From an uncultured bacterium (GTDB lineage Bacteria > Verrucomicrobiota > Kiritimatiellia > RFP12 > UBA1067): a DNA stretch of 64,000 bases. The DNA is taken from positions 62,001 to 126,000 of the forward strand of contig CADCAK010000002.1 of the NCBI GenBank assembly GCA_902799385.1, written 5' to 3'. The translations under genes were made by a program, and so were the position numbers. This document shows, piece by piece, positions 17,393 to 27,485 of the stretch. The notes under the pieces were generated by a model, which was not told the DNA's origin, searched no databases, and was given only the letters and a program-made list of their open reading frames with translations. Numbering within the stretch: position 1 is the stretch's first letter; every line of letters starts with the position of its first letter.

Positions 17393-18589
17393 TCAACTCA
17401 CCTTACCATGTGTTTCAGCACAATAACCGCACCCAGAAACAGCCTCTACGATGTCCTCCAGCGCCTTCTTCAGCTCAGTCGAAAGAGATCTACATTCCAA
17501 TTTTATTGGCCCTGACATATCTTTGCCAACTTTGGACACCAAGAACTCATCCAAGCTCGGAAATTTGTCCTCTTCTGTTCTAATGTACGAAAGGAATCGT
17601 GGCCTTTCTGAAGTAAAGACGCCAAACACGCCATGATGCTTCCATCCATCTATACACCTCTCGTCCATCTCAACTACATCGCAGTCACGCTTGAAGGCAA
17701 CGAATGAGACAACATCGACAGCTCGATGAAGTCGCTCACGGAAAAAGCGCAAGAGCGAATATTGTCTGAAAACAGGCGAAGGCACAGATTCGCCGGAAGA
17801 ACTCCAACGAGGACGGAAATAGGCCTTTGCAAACCATATCCCTGTCTTTTCAAATTCCGTGCTTAGGAACACCTTGCCATTCAGATAATGGATCGAGAAC
17901 GCAAACCCATCGACAACTCGCCGCGCAACGGTTTCGCCGCCAAGCCCATGTATGGCATCATCAATGATCTCGTACATTTCTTTCGGCTTGTCGATAATTT
18001 CTTTTTTAGCGATCTTCTGCCTTTTCTTCCGTGATGGCTTTTCTACAAGTCCAAGTAGTTCGAGAATTTGCATCTCTTCTTTGTCTGGTTGCAGAGGATT
18101 GAAGAAATCAACGCCGTACTTGCTTCGGTATGTCGTCCCACATGTCGTCATTGCCGCAAAGACCATAGATGGATCGTCCTTCGTCAACTGGTAGAATGCG
18201 CAGATCATACGTTCAATCTTTTCAAACACCATCCACGAATACTCCGAACAGAATTTCCATTCATGGATGTTCTTCACCATGTTCTGGGGGACACGTTTCA
18301 ACAATGCCTCGGCCACCTTGCTTGTTGTTGAGTTGTGCAGAAGTATGGCCACAGACCAAGACCACCATGACCAGCTGTACCCTCGGTGGATTTTGGGTAA
18401 CCGCCCCGCCTTGCGCTTCATCAGAAGTGCAATGATAGTCATGGCCATCGGGCACCACAAAACTGCCGCCCTTGCCAAAAGCGCATACGCAAACAAAACA
18501 TCAGTCTCAATATATCGATAAGCCAGTCGGGTCATTGCTGGAGCTAGCTCGCGATTGGTTATCGTGCAAAGTTCGTGGTAGTTACTCAT
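17393..18589 (-). CDS. Unknown 398-aa protein, ArdC operon
   Basis: GGAGGC lies eight bases before ATG 18589. The first ~90 residues are helical and hydrophobic (YIETDVLFAYALLARAAVL, then MAMTIIALLM), followed by a Trp-rich stretch. The C-terminal half is soluble with a Cys pair near the end (CGYC). It is the last gene after ArdC and a 65-aa basic protein. Family not recognised. Confidence 0.65.
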   Translation of the reverse strand: MSNYHELCTITNRELAPAMTRLAYRYIETDVLFAYALLARAAVLWCPMAMTIIALLMKRKAGRLPKIHRGYSWSWWSWSVAILLHNSTTSKVAEALLKRVPQNMVKNIHEWKFCSEYSWMVFEKIERMICAFYQLTKDDPSMVFAAMTTCGTTYRSKYGVDFFNPLQPDKEEMQILELLGLVEKPSRKKRQKIAKKEIIDKPKEMYEIIDDAIHGLGGETVARRVVDGFAFSIHYLNGKVFLSTEFEKTGIWFAKAYFRPRWSSSGESVPSPVFRQYSLLRFFRERLHRAVDVVSFVAFKRDCDVVEMDERCIDGWKHHGVFGVFTSERPRFLSYIRTEEDKFPSLDEFLVSKVGKDMSGPIKLECRSLSTELKKALEDIVEAVSGCGYCAETHGKVS

Positions 18590-18716
18590 CTATGCCGCCT
18601 CCTTCTATCATAGAAGACGCGTATCGACACCGATTCTTGCAGACAAGCTTTCTCCATTACGCCTAACCACACACAGATCATCTGCTCATGCACATTATGT
18701 AGCAAAACCGACTCAT

Positions 18717-18914
18717 TTACCACCTGACGTCCCACATATCAAAGCACACTTTGGCTACAGGGAACTCACTGTTTTGTACATCAACTCCTTTTTCCATATT
18801 TCGGCAAAGAACTTGTGACCGCACTCGCATACGCGAACTACTCAATTTCTTTATCTTCTTGAAACTTCTATGTGCCCCTTTGAGAATGTCATGCCCACGA
18901 CTACTTCGAGACAT
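18717..18914 (-). CDS. Small basic protein, 65 aa
   Basis: Its ATG abuts the ArdC stop (TAAATG), with AAAGGAGGTG upstream, so expression is coupled to ArdC. The first half is very basic (FKKIKKLSSSRMRVRS), the second neutral, ending CFDMWDVRW. It could bind nucleic acid. No homologue recognised. Confidence 0.55.
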   Translation of the reverse strand: MSRSSRGHDILKGAHRSFKKIKKLSSSRMRVRSQVLCRNMEKGVDVQNSEFPVAKVCFDMWDVRW

Positions 18915-19823
18915 TTAGCACCTCCTTTGAATGAATTTTACAGCTGCCCATGCCTTACTGAATGCAGACAGCATCTGTTTCTTTTTTATGGTTCCGTCAA
19001 CAAAGCATTTTAGCCATGAATCGCAATATGCCGCTACGTCTTCAACATAAGGCAGCAACCCACATTCGTTACATAGTATTGAGGACCCAATCTCTGCGAC
19101 CAACTCTTCAAACGCATACGGCGCTGTCCCAAATGTCCCCGTCATGTCACGCTCCAAACGAGAACTTGCCCCCGTTGAATGAACCAACTCATGGAACAGG
19201 GTTCCGTAGTACCCCTCACTGCTCTTGAAATTCTCAATGTTAGGCAAACATACAGTATCTCTTATTGGCGAGTAATATGCGACACCCCCGCCATGCGAAA
19301 TAATGGGACCATCCTTATACTCATGGACAATCCGCTCTGCCGAGGCAATTGGCTTTGTATCGAATTTCGTGGTCACAAAGAATTCGCTGGGCAATCCCTC
19401 GCACTGGGCTATGTTGAAAACTGAGTAATGTCGATCAACATATATAACCTTCTCAGTGTCTCTAACAACTCTACCTGCCTTATCTTTCAACACGACTCCT
19501 GATTCGTCTCGCTTTGCCGGATGTACTAAATCACGCCAGAACACTCTTGCCGACTTTTCTCCCTTCCTGACTTTGCCGCCCAACCGATTACATTGTTCAA
19601 ATGTCAAGAATCTTCCTGTGGCATATCCTCGTTCAATGCAAAGCATGTTCAGCACAAAAGTGTTAAAACCTTTATATGCTCTTTTCGTGACAACGTTCAT
19701 GGGTATCGTGCCGTCCACCCACGGCTTCTTCCATATAACGACTCCAGATTGGAGAGCGGAAACAATCCGCTCATACACCTCATGTGCGGCATTGAACCGC
19801 TTTGTATTCTTTTCGCCACTCAT
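18915..19823 (-). CDS. ardC: ArdC-like antirestriction protein
   Basis: A 302-aa protein. The N-terminal domain matches the ArdC ssDNA-binding domain (DUF1738): VVIWKKPWVDGTIPMN, KRAYKGFN, GRFLTFEQ, VRKGEKSARVF. The C-terminal zinc metalloprotease-like domain has HELVHSTG with a second acidic helix (AFEELVAEIGSS). ArdC proteins protect incoming DNA from host restriction and are usual cargo of conjugative elements and phages. It is followed by two small-operon genes. The start at 19823 has a weak ribosome site. Confidence 0.85.
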   Translation of the reverse strand: MSGEKNTKRFNAAHEVYERIVSALQSGVVIWKKPWVDGTIPMNVVTKRAYKGFNTFVLNMLCIERGYATGRFLTFEQCNRLGGKVRKGEKSARVFWRDLVHPAKRDESGVVLKDKAGRVVRDTEKVIYVDRHYSVFNIAQCEGLPSEFFVTTKFDTKPIASAERIVHEYKDGPIISHGGGVAYYSPIRDTVCLPNIENFKSSEGYYGTLFHELVHSTGASSRLERDMTGTFGTAPYAFEELVAEIGSSILCNECGLLPYVEDVAAYCDSWLKCFVDGTIKKKQMLSAFSKAWAAVKFIQRRC

Positions 19824-19901
19824 ACCTAATTCAATAGACGATAACGATATTCATTTCTTGCTTGGGAATCGAAGATGTCGATGAAATCAGCGCAACTATG
19901 G

Positions 19902-19907
19902 TATAAT
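19902..19907 (+). promoter_or_regulatory. -10 box TATAAT, leaderless umuD start
   Basis: TATAAT ends only seven bases before the GTG start of the UmuD-like gene, so transcription should begin at or near the start codon. No ribosome site is present between them. A recognisable SOS operator was not found. Confidence 0.55.
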
Positions 19908-19914
19908 TTATGCC

Positions 19915-20358
19915 GTGAGTAAAACAGCAAAAGTGTCTGGTTCGGTGGTGGCGGGGTTTCCGTCGCCAGCCGAGCAGTATCAGGAGCCGCTCGGCCTTCG
20001 GCTACCCTCAAAAGCTGACGCTTTTTCGGCGGATATTCTTGACCTGAATGAACTTCTGGTGAAGCGTCCGGCAGCTACATACTTCGTGCGCGTCGAGGGC
20101 GACTCGATGATCGGCGCAGGGATCTGCGACGGCGACCTGCTCGTCGTTGACCGCTCCCTCCGCCCAGCCGACGGCGACGTGATCATCGCCAGCGTTGACG
20201 GCGACTTCACCGTGAAGACCTACCGCCGCGACAAGAGCGGTGTCCGCCTGGAGCCAGCCAATCCCAACTACCCCGTCATCCGCCTCCGCGCCGGACAGGA
20301 GCTGGACTACTTCGGCAAGGTAACGGCCTGCATACACAGATTCGCGGGGAAGCGATGA
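19915..20358 (+). CDS. umuD: UmuD-like S24 peptidase, SOS mutagenesis subunit
   Basis: A 147-aa protein. The self-cleavage site AGFPSPA (cleavage between A13 and G14), the catalytic Ser64 in EGDSM and Lys101 in FTVK are present. RecA-stimulated self-cleavage gives the active subunit of DNA polymerase V. Its stop overlaps the umuC start by ATGA. The GTG start is fixed by the promoter position. The GC content is higher than in neighbours such as ArdC, which suggests a separate history. Confidence 0.9.
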   Translation: MSKTAKVSGSVVAGFPSPAEQYQEPLGLRLPSKADAFSADILDLNELLVKRPAATYFVRVEGDSMIGAGICDGDLLVVDRSLRPADGDVIIASVDGDFTVKTYRRDKSGVRLEPANPNYPVIRLRAGQELDYFGKVTACIHRFAGKR

Positions 20359-21668
20359 TCGGACTGGTGGACGGAAACAACTTCTTCGTGTCCTGCGAGC
20401 GCGTGTTCAACCGCCGCCTCGTGGGACGCCCAGTTGCCGTCCTCTCCAACAACGACGGGTGCTGCGTCTCCCGCTCAAACGAGTTCAAGGCGCTCGGCAT
20501 CCCAATGGGTACGCCCTACTTCCAGCTTAAGCACCGCGAGGCGTCTGGCGAGCTGTGCTTCTGCTCGTCCAACTACGAGCTGTACGGCGATATGTCGCGC
20601 CGCATCATCTCGATCCTCCGCGAGGAGGCCGTGGACGTGGAGCAGTATTCCATCGACGAGGCGTTCATCTTCCCGCCCACGACCGCCGCCGCAGACTACG
20701 CCGCCTACGGGCGGCGCGTCCGCGCCAAGATTCTCCGCTGGGTCGGCATCCCGTGCGGCGTCGGCTTCGCGCTCACGAAGACGCTTGCCAAGATCGCCAA
20801 CCACATCGGCAAGAAGCGTCCCGACGGCGTGTTCCTCATGCCAGACGACCCGACGGAAATCCTCGCCGCCCTGCCCGTGCAGGAGGTCTGGGGCGTGGGG
20901 CGGCGTCTGCCGCTCAAGCTCCGCGCCGAGCGCATCCTCACCGCCCAGCACCTGCGGGACGCCCCAGACGCCACGATCCGATCCATCGGCGGCGTGACCC
21001 TCCTGCGGACGGCGATGGAGCTGCGCGGCGTTCCATGCCACGAGGAGCGGGACTACGACGCAGACCCCGATTCGATCTCCTGTTCCCGCTCGTTCGGCGA
21101 ACCGGCCACCACGGCGGAGGCGCTTGCTGAGTCCCTCGCCGCCTACACCGCGCAGGCAGCCGCCAAACTTCGCCGACACGGGCTTCTTGCGGCAGGGTGC
21201 AACATCTACGCGCAGGTCTTTGCCTCGGGCGGAGGCGGCGATTTTCTGGGGCGCACGGTCGTGTTCCCCGCGCCCACCGATGCGACGAACGAGATGCTCC
21301 GCGCCATCCGCGAAGAGGTGGACACCCTCTACATCGAGGGGACGCGCTACCGCAAGACGGGAATCGTGTTCTTCGGCCTCGAAAAGCCCGGCACGGCGCA
21401 CCAGACCGATCTCTTCGACGACACCCCGCCAGCCGAGAAGTCGCGCCTGTACGCCGCCGTGGACGCCCTCAACGCCCGCTACGGCAAGGGCAAGGTATTC
21501 TCCGCTCGGCACTCGCTTCGCTCGGCGTGTTCGCTTCCCCACGGGTCGCGAACCCCCGCAAGGGGCGGTTACGCCCAGGGCCTCGGCGCAAGGTCGTGGC
21601 ACATGAAGCGGCAGAAGCTTTCGCGCCGCCCCACGACGAGGTGGGATGAGCTGATGACCGTGCGGTAG
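20355..21668 (+). CDS. umuC: UmuC-like Y-family DNA polymerase
   Basis: The catalytic subunit for translesion synthesis. Motifs: DGNNFFVSCERVF near the start, NNDGC, YSIDEAFI (palm acidic residues) and GVGFALTKTLAKIAN. The C-terminal end carries the UmuC-specific QGLGARSWHMKRQ with a TTRWDEL tail. Between FSAR and QGLGAR an extra ~23 residues occur that normal UmuC lacks, encoded by a palindromic stretch (21507-21575). Because the frame is kept, the protein may still work. It ends with TAG. Confidence 0.92.
   Translation: MIGLVDGNNFFVSCERVFNRRLVGRPVAVLSNNDGCCVSRSNEFKALGIPMGTPYFQLKHREASGELCFCSSNYELYGDMSRRIISILREEAVDVEQYSIDEAFIFPPTTAAADYAAYGRRVRAKILRWVGIPCGVGFALTKTLAKIANHIGKKRPDGVFLMPDDPTEILAALPVQEVWGVGRRLPLKLRAERILTAQHLRDAPDATIRSIGGVTLLRTAMELRGVPCHEERDYDADPDSISCSRSFGEPATTAEALAESLAAYTAQAAAKLRRHGLLAAGCNIYAQVFASGGGGDFLGRTVVFPAPTDATNEMLRAIREEVDTLYIEGTRYRKTGIVFFGLEKPGTAHQTDLFDDTPPAEKSRLYAAVDALNARYGKGKVFSARHSLRSACSLPHGSRTPARGGYAQGLGARSWHMKRQKLSRRPTTRWDELMTVR
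21507..21575 (+). repeat. In-frame palindromic insertion inside umuC
   Basis: About 69 bases with short inverted repeats (for example CCCCGCAAGGGG) separate the conserved FSA(R) and QGLGAR parts of UmuC. The extra peptide (HSLRSACSLPHGSRTPARGG) has no counterpart in the family. It is divisible by three and stop-free. It resembles the palindromic insertions seen in two phage genes of this window. Confidence 0.55.
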
Positions 21669-21749
21669 CGAAACGGTAAAAAGAGCGGACGGCCTGTTCC
21701 GCAGTACACCAAAGTTGCCCGTGCCACATCAATAACGTCAAACGCTTGC

Positions 21750-23990
21750 TTATATGTTCAAGATTTTCATAACTCGTTGATAGGCCAGTTCTACTCGATC
21801 TTGCTCATCAATCCCATTGGTTTGAGGAATTACAAGAGTCTCAACTACATTATATGTATCTGCATTTCCGTCATTGCCTGGAATTCGTTCGTAAATGTTT
21901 ATCGCTGATTCCTCAAAGCCAATATACTTCTTCGCAGACACTAGTTCCAATTTGTCACCATCGTGGACATAAGCATAAGAACCTAATTTTATATTCGCAT
22001 CAGGTCTAACCCCTTTGATTTTGTCGTACAATGCCTTAAGAAAGATATTCCAATTGCGCCCAGTGATGTTCTTTTCTGTCCACATCGCCAAGATATCATA
22101 AGATGTCTTTTCGAAACCACTCTTCCATCGATACATCCCGTATCGATTCAGATGCATTGAGGCATATTTAACCAAATAATGCCGCCAATCATACTGTGGC
22201 GTATCATTCAAATATTGGTCAATAATAGCCTTAAGTTTTACATCATCGAACACCTCGTGTTTTTCAAGAAGCGCGTTGAGAACGTTCCTTGTTGTAACGA
22301 TAAGATCGTGACCATTTCTAAATATCAAGCGCCACGGCGTTTCCATTTTCCCAGAGCCGAACTGGAAGCGATCTCGAACTTTCATTGAATAATCGCCAAT
22401 CGTCAACATAGCCCGATCTACCAATGCCCAATCACATGAAAACAGCGACTCGAATCTAGATGCATACTTGAGGTTTTCAACACCAATGGCACGAACCGCA
22501 CCATAAAGCAGTTTGTGGTCTTCAAGCGAGAACATATGTTCGGCATCATCAGGATGTTCCGCAAGCCACAATACTTTATCATGCTCCTCTACCCGCTGAT
22601 TATACCCGAATCCACCTGCATCAGTAGCGGAGTCAACATCACCTGTCACAAGAACTTCTTCCACTTGACGGAAGATAGCAGAAATGGTGTCCTCTCGTTC
22701 GCGCAATTCAAATTCAGACCCCTTAATCAAGTTCGCAATTATACGTATGCGCCTAACGAACTGTGACTCGCTTATCACTTCGCCCTTGTTCTGTAAATAG
22801 AAGACAACTGAGTAAAGCAACACACTCCGTCCGATTGGGAACTTGCGACTGTGCCCGTTGGCCCAATCACCATAATTAAGGCAACACTCTTCAAAAAGGT
22901 TGGCTGAATCGGATTCTCCTCTGCGGAATGCAGATATCAGACACTTCCCAGCGGCATGACCAGTTATCGAAAAGAATTTATCGAACAATGCAGAAATATC
23001 CACTCCCTTCCAACAATCAAATGCCTGCTCTATCCACAAGATGTTTTTAAGGGCATCTGGATTAGTTGGGCCGAACATCTGCGCTGCAAGATCAAAAATA
23101 TCCTCTTCGCCACGAAGCAATCCTTGTTTAAAGCGAATCACATCACATAGGAATCGGAAATACCTCATGAATTTTGAATCGATAATACCATTTCCTTCAT
23201 GGAAAGGCCAGAACACATCCGTCCATTCAGTGTCAATCTTTCGGCTGATTCGATTTTTAACTTCTACATCAAGTTCCTGTATCCTGCGTTCCCATTCTGC
23301 CTTGAAGTGTTCAAATTCCGTCAGAGCCTTTCCTCTGGAATTCATTTTGATATACAACTCGTCCGTAAGCCCCATATCCTTAATCGGTAGAAAATAAAAT
23401 GAGACAACGCCCTCCTTGAGCTTCTCCCAAAGACCAAAGGCATTCTTGAACTTCTCGTGAATATCATCAATCATCTGGAGCATCGATCTTATTGTTGGGT
23501 CGTGCTGCCAATCAATTGGCATCCATTCTTGATCTATGATGTCGTTTGACAATGGACTCTCGTCAAAATTAGGAGAGAATCGTACTAGATGCCTGCAAAA
23601 CTCCCGTGCACTATACCGTGTTGCGTATGAGAAGTTGTCCAAGAAAGCTATCGCGTCAATTGAAACATTCTCATGTCTTGAAATGTACCAGTGTAAAAGG
23701 AACAATGTTGTCAAGCGTTGCTGACCATCCAGAGGCACAAGTTTCCCTTTTGAGTCGATATCTCCATATACAAAGTCGAGTGTTATCGGCAGGCTCGTAC
23801 CAGTTATAGCATCGTAAAGTGAATCAAGGAAACGTTCACGTATACGTTTAACTTCAATTTGATTGCGCCCTTGCGCATAGTCTCGCTGGATTGAAGGCAC
23901 TTCAATGCACTTCAATTGTTGCGCATCAGCGTTCTGTTCTTTACTTTCATCAAAAAGATCAATGAACGTATACTTCTTTGAGAGCGCCAT
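21750..23990 (-). CDS. DUF262 (GmrS-like) protein, 746 aa
   Basis: The N-terminal DUF262 domain has IQRDYAQGR near residue 33 and LDGQQRLTTLFLLHW at ~85, the nucleotide-binding signature of the ParB/GmrS fold. The long C-terminal part lacks an obvious DUF1524 HNH motif. It starts two bases after the stop of a second DUF262 gene, giving a two-gene unit. Such pairs resemble type IV restriction or other phage-defence systems; the specific activity is unknown. Confidence 0.8.
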   Translation of the reverse strand: MALSKKYTFIDLFDESKEQNADAQQLKCIEVPSIQRDYAQGRNQIEVKRIRERFLDSLYDAITGTSLPITLDFVYGDIDSKGKLVPLDGQQRLTTLFLLHWYISRHENVSIDAIAFLDNFSYATRYSAREFCRHLVRFSPNFDESPLSNDIIDQEWMPIDWQHDPTIRSMLQMIDDIHEKFKNAFGLWEKLKEGVVSFYFLPIKDMGLTDELYIKMNSRGKALTEFEHFKAEWERRIQELDVEVKNRISRKIDTEWTDVFWPFHEGNGIIDSKFMRYFRFLCDVIRFKQGLLRGEEDIFDLAAQMFGPTNPDALKNILWIEQAFDCWKGVDISALFDKFFSITGHAAGKCLISAFRRGESDSANLFEECCLNYGDWANGHSRKFPIGRSVLLYSVVFYLQNKGEVISESQFVRRIRIIANLIKGSEFELREREDTISAIFRQVEEVLVTGDVDSATDAGGFGYNQRVEEHDKVLWLAEHPDDAEHMFSLEDHKLLYGAVRAIGVENLKYASRFESLFSCDWALVDRAMLTIGDYSMKVRDRFQFGSGKMETPWRLIFRNGHDLIVTTRNVLNALLEKHEVFDDVKLKAIIDQYLNDTPQYDWRHYLVKYASMHLNRYGMYRWKSGFEKTSYDILAMWTEKNITGRNWNIFLKALYDKIKGVRPDANIKLGSYAYVHDGDKLELVSAKKYIGFEESAINIYERIPGNDGNADTYNVVETLVIPQTNGIDEQDRVELAYQRVMKILNI

Positions 23991-23991
23991 G

Positions 23992-25742
23992 TTACACCTC
24001 CTCGTTGAACGTCATGAATGGGGTCAACTTATTGACAATCGCATCTACATATGCTTTACGGTCTTTTGTTCCCCAGAAATGGACCTGATTGTCAGCCGAT
24101 GGTGTGTAGTACTTGAGGAACACCATTTTCGTGCAATACGGAATAAAAGCGCCCCTACGATCCATCTCTACGATAATGTTGCGCTTTACATCAAACGTTG
24201 AGTTGTTCAGCGCCGCATTGTCACTTTTCGCCAAGAGTGCCATGTTGGAGAGAGAGTGGAGGTATTCTAGATCTGATCCGTCAGAAAGTTTTGTGGTGAC
24301 ACGTTCGAATAAATCCGTAAAATCTGAACTTGACAGTTGACTAGATGCAGTACAACTTGCTTCAACAGCATTGATCAAAGCCTCCTCTTCTCCATTTGGG
24401 AAAACGGCCTTGAGAGACGGCAGATGTATTCGCAACCATTCTTTCTGCACCTCCATCGCCTTCAAACCCTGAGACTGTTGCGCATGGATATGTTCCAGAC
24501 TCCACTCCGATGTGTTGTATTTACTGAATGGGAAACGCTGATACACATCCTCCGTAAGAATTGATTCGACATTGAATAGCAACAATAATTTACTAATAAC
24601 ATCTTTGTCCTTTGCCTTGTCGTAACTCAATTCCATATAGTCATCTACGCTCTCGGCTTGAATGTCAAGTGAACGTTTAATCATATCGTCAAGACAACTG
24701 ATGAATATAGACTTTCGTTTCCCTTTCGCAGCTGCAAATATGTCAGCCATAGTAGCACTCCCTGATGAAATCAGATAACCAATTTTATGGTAGTATCGGT
24801 TGTCCTCATACCATTCTTTGAGACGAAGAAAGTTGTTTACAATTTCATCCCATAACACTTTCGCAGTTCTATCTTTGATTGCTTTATCAAACCAAAAGAA
24901 CGTATAATACTCCTCGCGCTCGTTTGATTTTTTTGCGGCCATTAAGTCGAAGATAAACTCAATACGTGTGGGATACTTGTCCGGACTCTCTTTGGTCAAA
25001 AAGTACCATAACTCGTTGTTTTCAGAACACAATTGCTTTTCCATACTATCCCATTGCATGGAAATCTCAAGCCGATTACGATACGTATCGTCAACCATTG
25101 AGTCTGACTTTAGAAATAACGCCTTGACCAACTCTGCGTTGGTTAATTTGATTCTACCGATATTCAGACGGGTAAACATCTTGGTAGAATCTTCATCTTC
25201 CCCCGCCTCATACCAGATGACCTTCAAATGGTCAACCATATACGAATATAGCTTATTTTGGCTGGCCCCAATCTTGTTCATGTCACCTTCAAAAGCATCC
25301 TTGAACCAGTCTTCAATGTATTTACTGGCATTGTAAATGTGATAGAAGTCGATATTCCGCAATGCGTCCTCTTCCGCCATATTGTCCAGGAACGCCGCCG
25401 TGTCAATTCTCGTCTGATATTCGAGCGTGAAATTGAGTTGTAACCACTGTACCGCACTTCTTTTCAAGAAGAAAGCAAAATGTAAATTGTGGTTAGTCTC
25501 TGTTGTCCATCAATCAACTCATACCTTGGAACATCGCCCTCAGCGGGAAGTTTCTTCACCACGATAGGTTGAAGGCAATAATCGACTACTTTATTTGCTA
25601 TCGCAGCCCCCCATATATCGCTAAGCAAAGTCTTGACCTGTTGCTCGCACCAACGATAACCCCGTTGGTAATCTGGGACAACAAAGATTCCCTTAATGTC
25701 GGCGACTTTCTTAGCCTCTAGAATAACTTCTGAATTGTCCAT
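23992..25742 (-). pseudogene. DUF262-DUF1524 (GmrSD-like) protein with a frameshift
   Basis: The first 92 residues (from 25742) end just after IDGQQRLTTIYILL, where a TGA stops the frame at 25464. The following frame (to 23992) resumes with WLQLNFTLEYQTR, exactly where DUF262 proteins continue. So one gene is split by a frameshift near 25460-25470 (TTTCTTCTTGAAAA). The C-terminal DUF1524 HNH-like part is intact: LEHIHAQQ and SNMALLAKSDNAALNN. This is the nuclease half in GmrSD-type enzymes. It may be a sequencing error, a phase-variable switch or decay. Confidence 0.8.
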
Positions 25743-25773
25743 TGTTAGTTCTCCTATTTAATGTCAGATAGGG

Positions 25774-27072
25774 TTACACAAGAATTGAATCGGGGGCGAG
25801 CAGAAAGTCGATTAGCCCAACCATCACATATCCGTTCTCATCCGTTCGTGGTGGCATCTTGCCCTTGACGATTATGATCTTTCGGAATGAATCGCCAAGT
25901 TTCGTGAATGGACGCTTTTCCTGTGCCGCCTTGTCTGGATCGTCGATGCTCAGCGCGGACTGCACATAATACCGTTCTCTGCCCCTGTTCGCCATGAAGT
26001 CGATTTCAAGCTGTTTGCGGATGCCATTCCCCGCCTTGTTCTTCTCAAAGGACTCGACCATACCGACATCAACGTCAAAACCCTGCACCTTGAGTTCATT
26101 GAAGATAATGTTCTCCATCAAATGTGGTTCCTCTATCTGACGGAAATCAAGCCGCGCATTTCTCAGTCCCGGGTCGGCAAAATAATACTTCATCTGGGCG
26201 GATATGTACTTACGGCCTTTGATGTCATACCTCTTCGCCTGCTCTATCAGGTAGGCATCTCTCAGTTTGCCAATGTATGACGCTATGGTCTTTGACTTCA
26301 TCACCTCGCGCTTTACGGTCTTGAAAGTATTTTCAAGGTTTAGCGGATTCGTCAGCGAGCCGATATTCGATGCCAGTACATCAACGACGTCGGCAAGATG
26401 TTCTGGCTTGCGAATCTTTCCGCGCTCGACAACATCCTTGAGATACGTCTCCTCAAAGAGATTCTTCAGATACCGGCTCTTTGCTTCGTGGCCGTTCACC
26501 AGCACGGAGAGAGGAAGGCCGCCATAAACGACATACTCGTCCCATCCGTCTCTCGCATCGCCAGGGAAGACCTGCATGAATTCCGAAAAGGTGAACGGCG
26601 ACAGACGAACCTCGTCACCACGTCCACGGAACTCCGTCCGGATGTCGCTTGAAAGCATCTTTGAGTTGGATCCCGTGACATAGACATCCACATTCTCTTT
26701 CCGCATGAGGGAATTTATCACTGAGTAGAAAGTGATCTCATCCTTTTCCTTAAGTTCTGGATCGCGCACCTTAACCCGCTTGACGAACTGCACTTCGTCA
26801 ATGAAAATGTAGTAATCATCATTGTCTTTGATCTGACGCTTTAGATACTTTTCAAGCTTCAATGGATTGTGGTATTTGTAGTTGCTCGGCTCGTCCAAAG
26901 CAACCTCAATGATATGGTCTTGCCTGACCCCATCAGCGAGAAGATAATCTTTGTAATGAACCCCAAGGAGATACGATTTTCCGCATCTCCTAAGACCGGT
27001 GATTACCTTAACCATGCCGTTTCTCCGGCGGGCAATCAACCTCTTCAAGAATATGTCGCGCTTTACTTGCAT
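25774..27072 (-). CDS. DUF4143 AAA ATPase
   Basis: A 432-aa member of the common AAA_14/DUF4143 family. It has P-loop GLRRCGKS near residue 27, Walker B YIFIDEVQF, sensor VTGSNSKML, and a C-terminal PD-(D/E)XK-like part (LEIDFMANRG then YYVQ). Cellular role is poorly known; some members are mobile-element linked. GGAGCA lies before the start at 27072. Confidence 0.88.
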   Translation of the reverse strand: MQVKRDIFLKRLIARRRNGMVKVITGLRRCGKSYLLGVHYKDYLLADGVRQDHIIEVALDEPSNYKYHNPLKLEKYLKRQIKDNDDYYIFIDEVQFVKRVKVRDPELKEKDEITFYSVINSLMRKENVDVYVTGSNSKMLSSDIRTEFRGRGDEVRLSPFTFSEFMQVFPGDARDGWDEYVVYGGLPLSVLVNGHEAKSRYLKNLFEETYLKDVVERGKIRKPEHLADVVDVLASNIGSLTNPLNLENTFKTVKREVMKSKTIASYIGKLRDAYLIEQAKRYDIKGRKYISAQMKYYFADPGLRNARLDFRQIEEPHLMENIIFNELKVQGFDVDVGMVESFEKNKAGNGIRKQLEIDFMANRGRERYYVQSALSIDDPDKAAQEKRPFTKLGDSFRKIIIVKGKMPPRTDENGYVMVGLIDFLLAPDSILV

Positions 27073-27257
27073 ATTGCTCCTTCATAGGGATACAAACTGC
27101 GCTCGGGCGCATATTTTTTCCCTTGAACGCCGCATATTGTATCACAAAAGCGATAGCTGGGTCAATAGCAAGCGAAAAAAGTCTGCGCCCTTACGCACAG
27201 AATTTCCCTTAAAATTGCCTTTGAAGACACATCGCATCACAGTTCCTGGGTAACCGG

Positions 27258-27485
27258 TCACTTGCCGACGCTGATGAGACTGATGCTTTTCGAGTCGCTC
27301 CAGTCCGGAGCGCCCGTCTTTATCACCTCGGACTTCACCGCCCCGACGGTCAAGCCGTCCTCGCGCTTGAACGCGGTCGATTCCGTAGGTTCGTAATAGT
27401 GCCGCTCGGTTATCGTCTGCGACGCGCAGCCGGAGAGGACGGCGGCGAGAACGCCGCCGCACAGGACAGGGACAAGCCGCCTCAT
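27258..27485 (-). CDS. Small phage lipoprotein, 75 aa
   Basis: Signal MRRLVPVLCGGVLAAVLSGC with lipobox LSGC, then a short soluble part. It overlaps the stop of the 158-aa gene (ATGA). Its place at the 3' end of the phage late genes suggests an Rz1-like spanin or surface lipoprotein, but the proline content is low, so the spanin call is weak. The 27073-27257 gap upstream of the DUF4143 gene holds the GC change marking the left edge of the phage region; no clear att site was seen. Confidence 0.7.
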   Translation of the reverse strand: MRRLVPVLCGGVLAAVLSGCASQTITERHYYEPTESTAFKREDGLTVGAVKSEVIKTGAPDWSDSKSISLISVGK

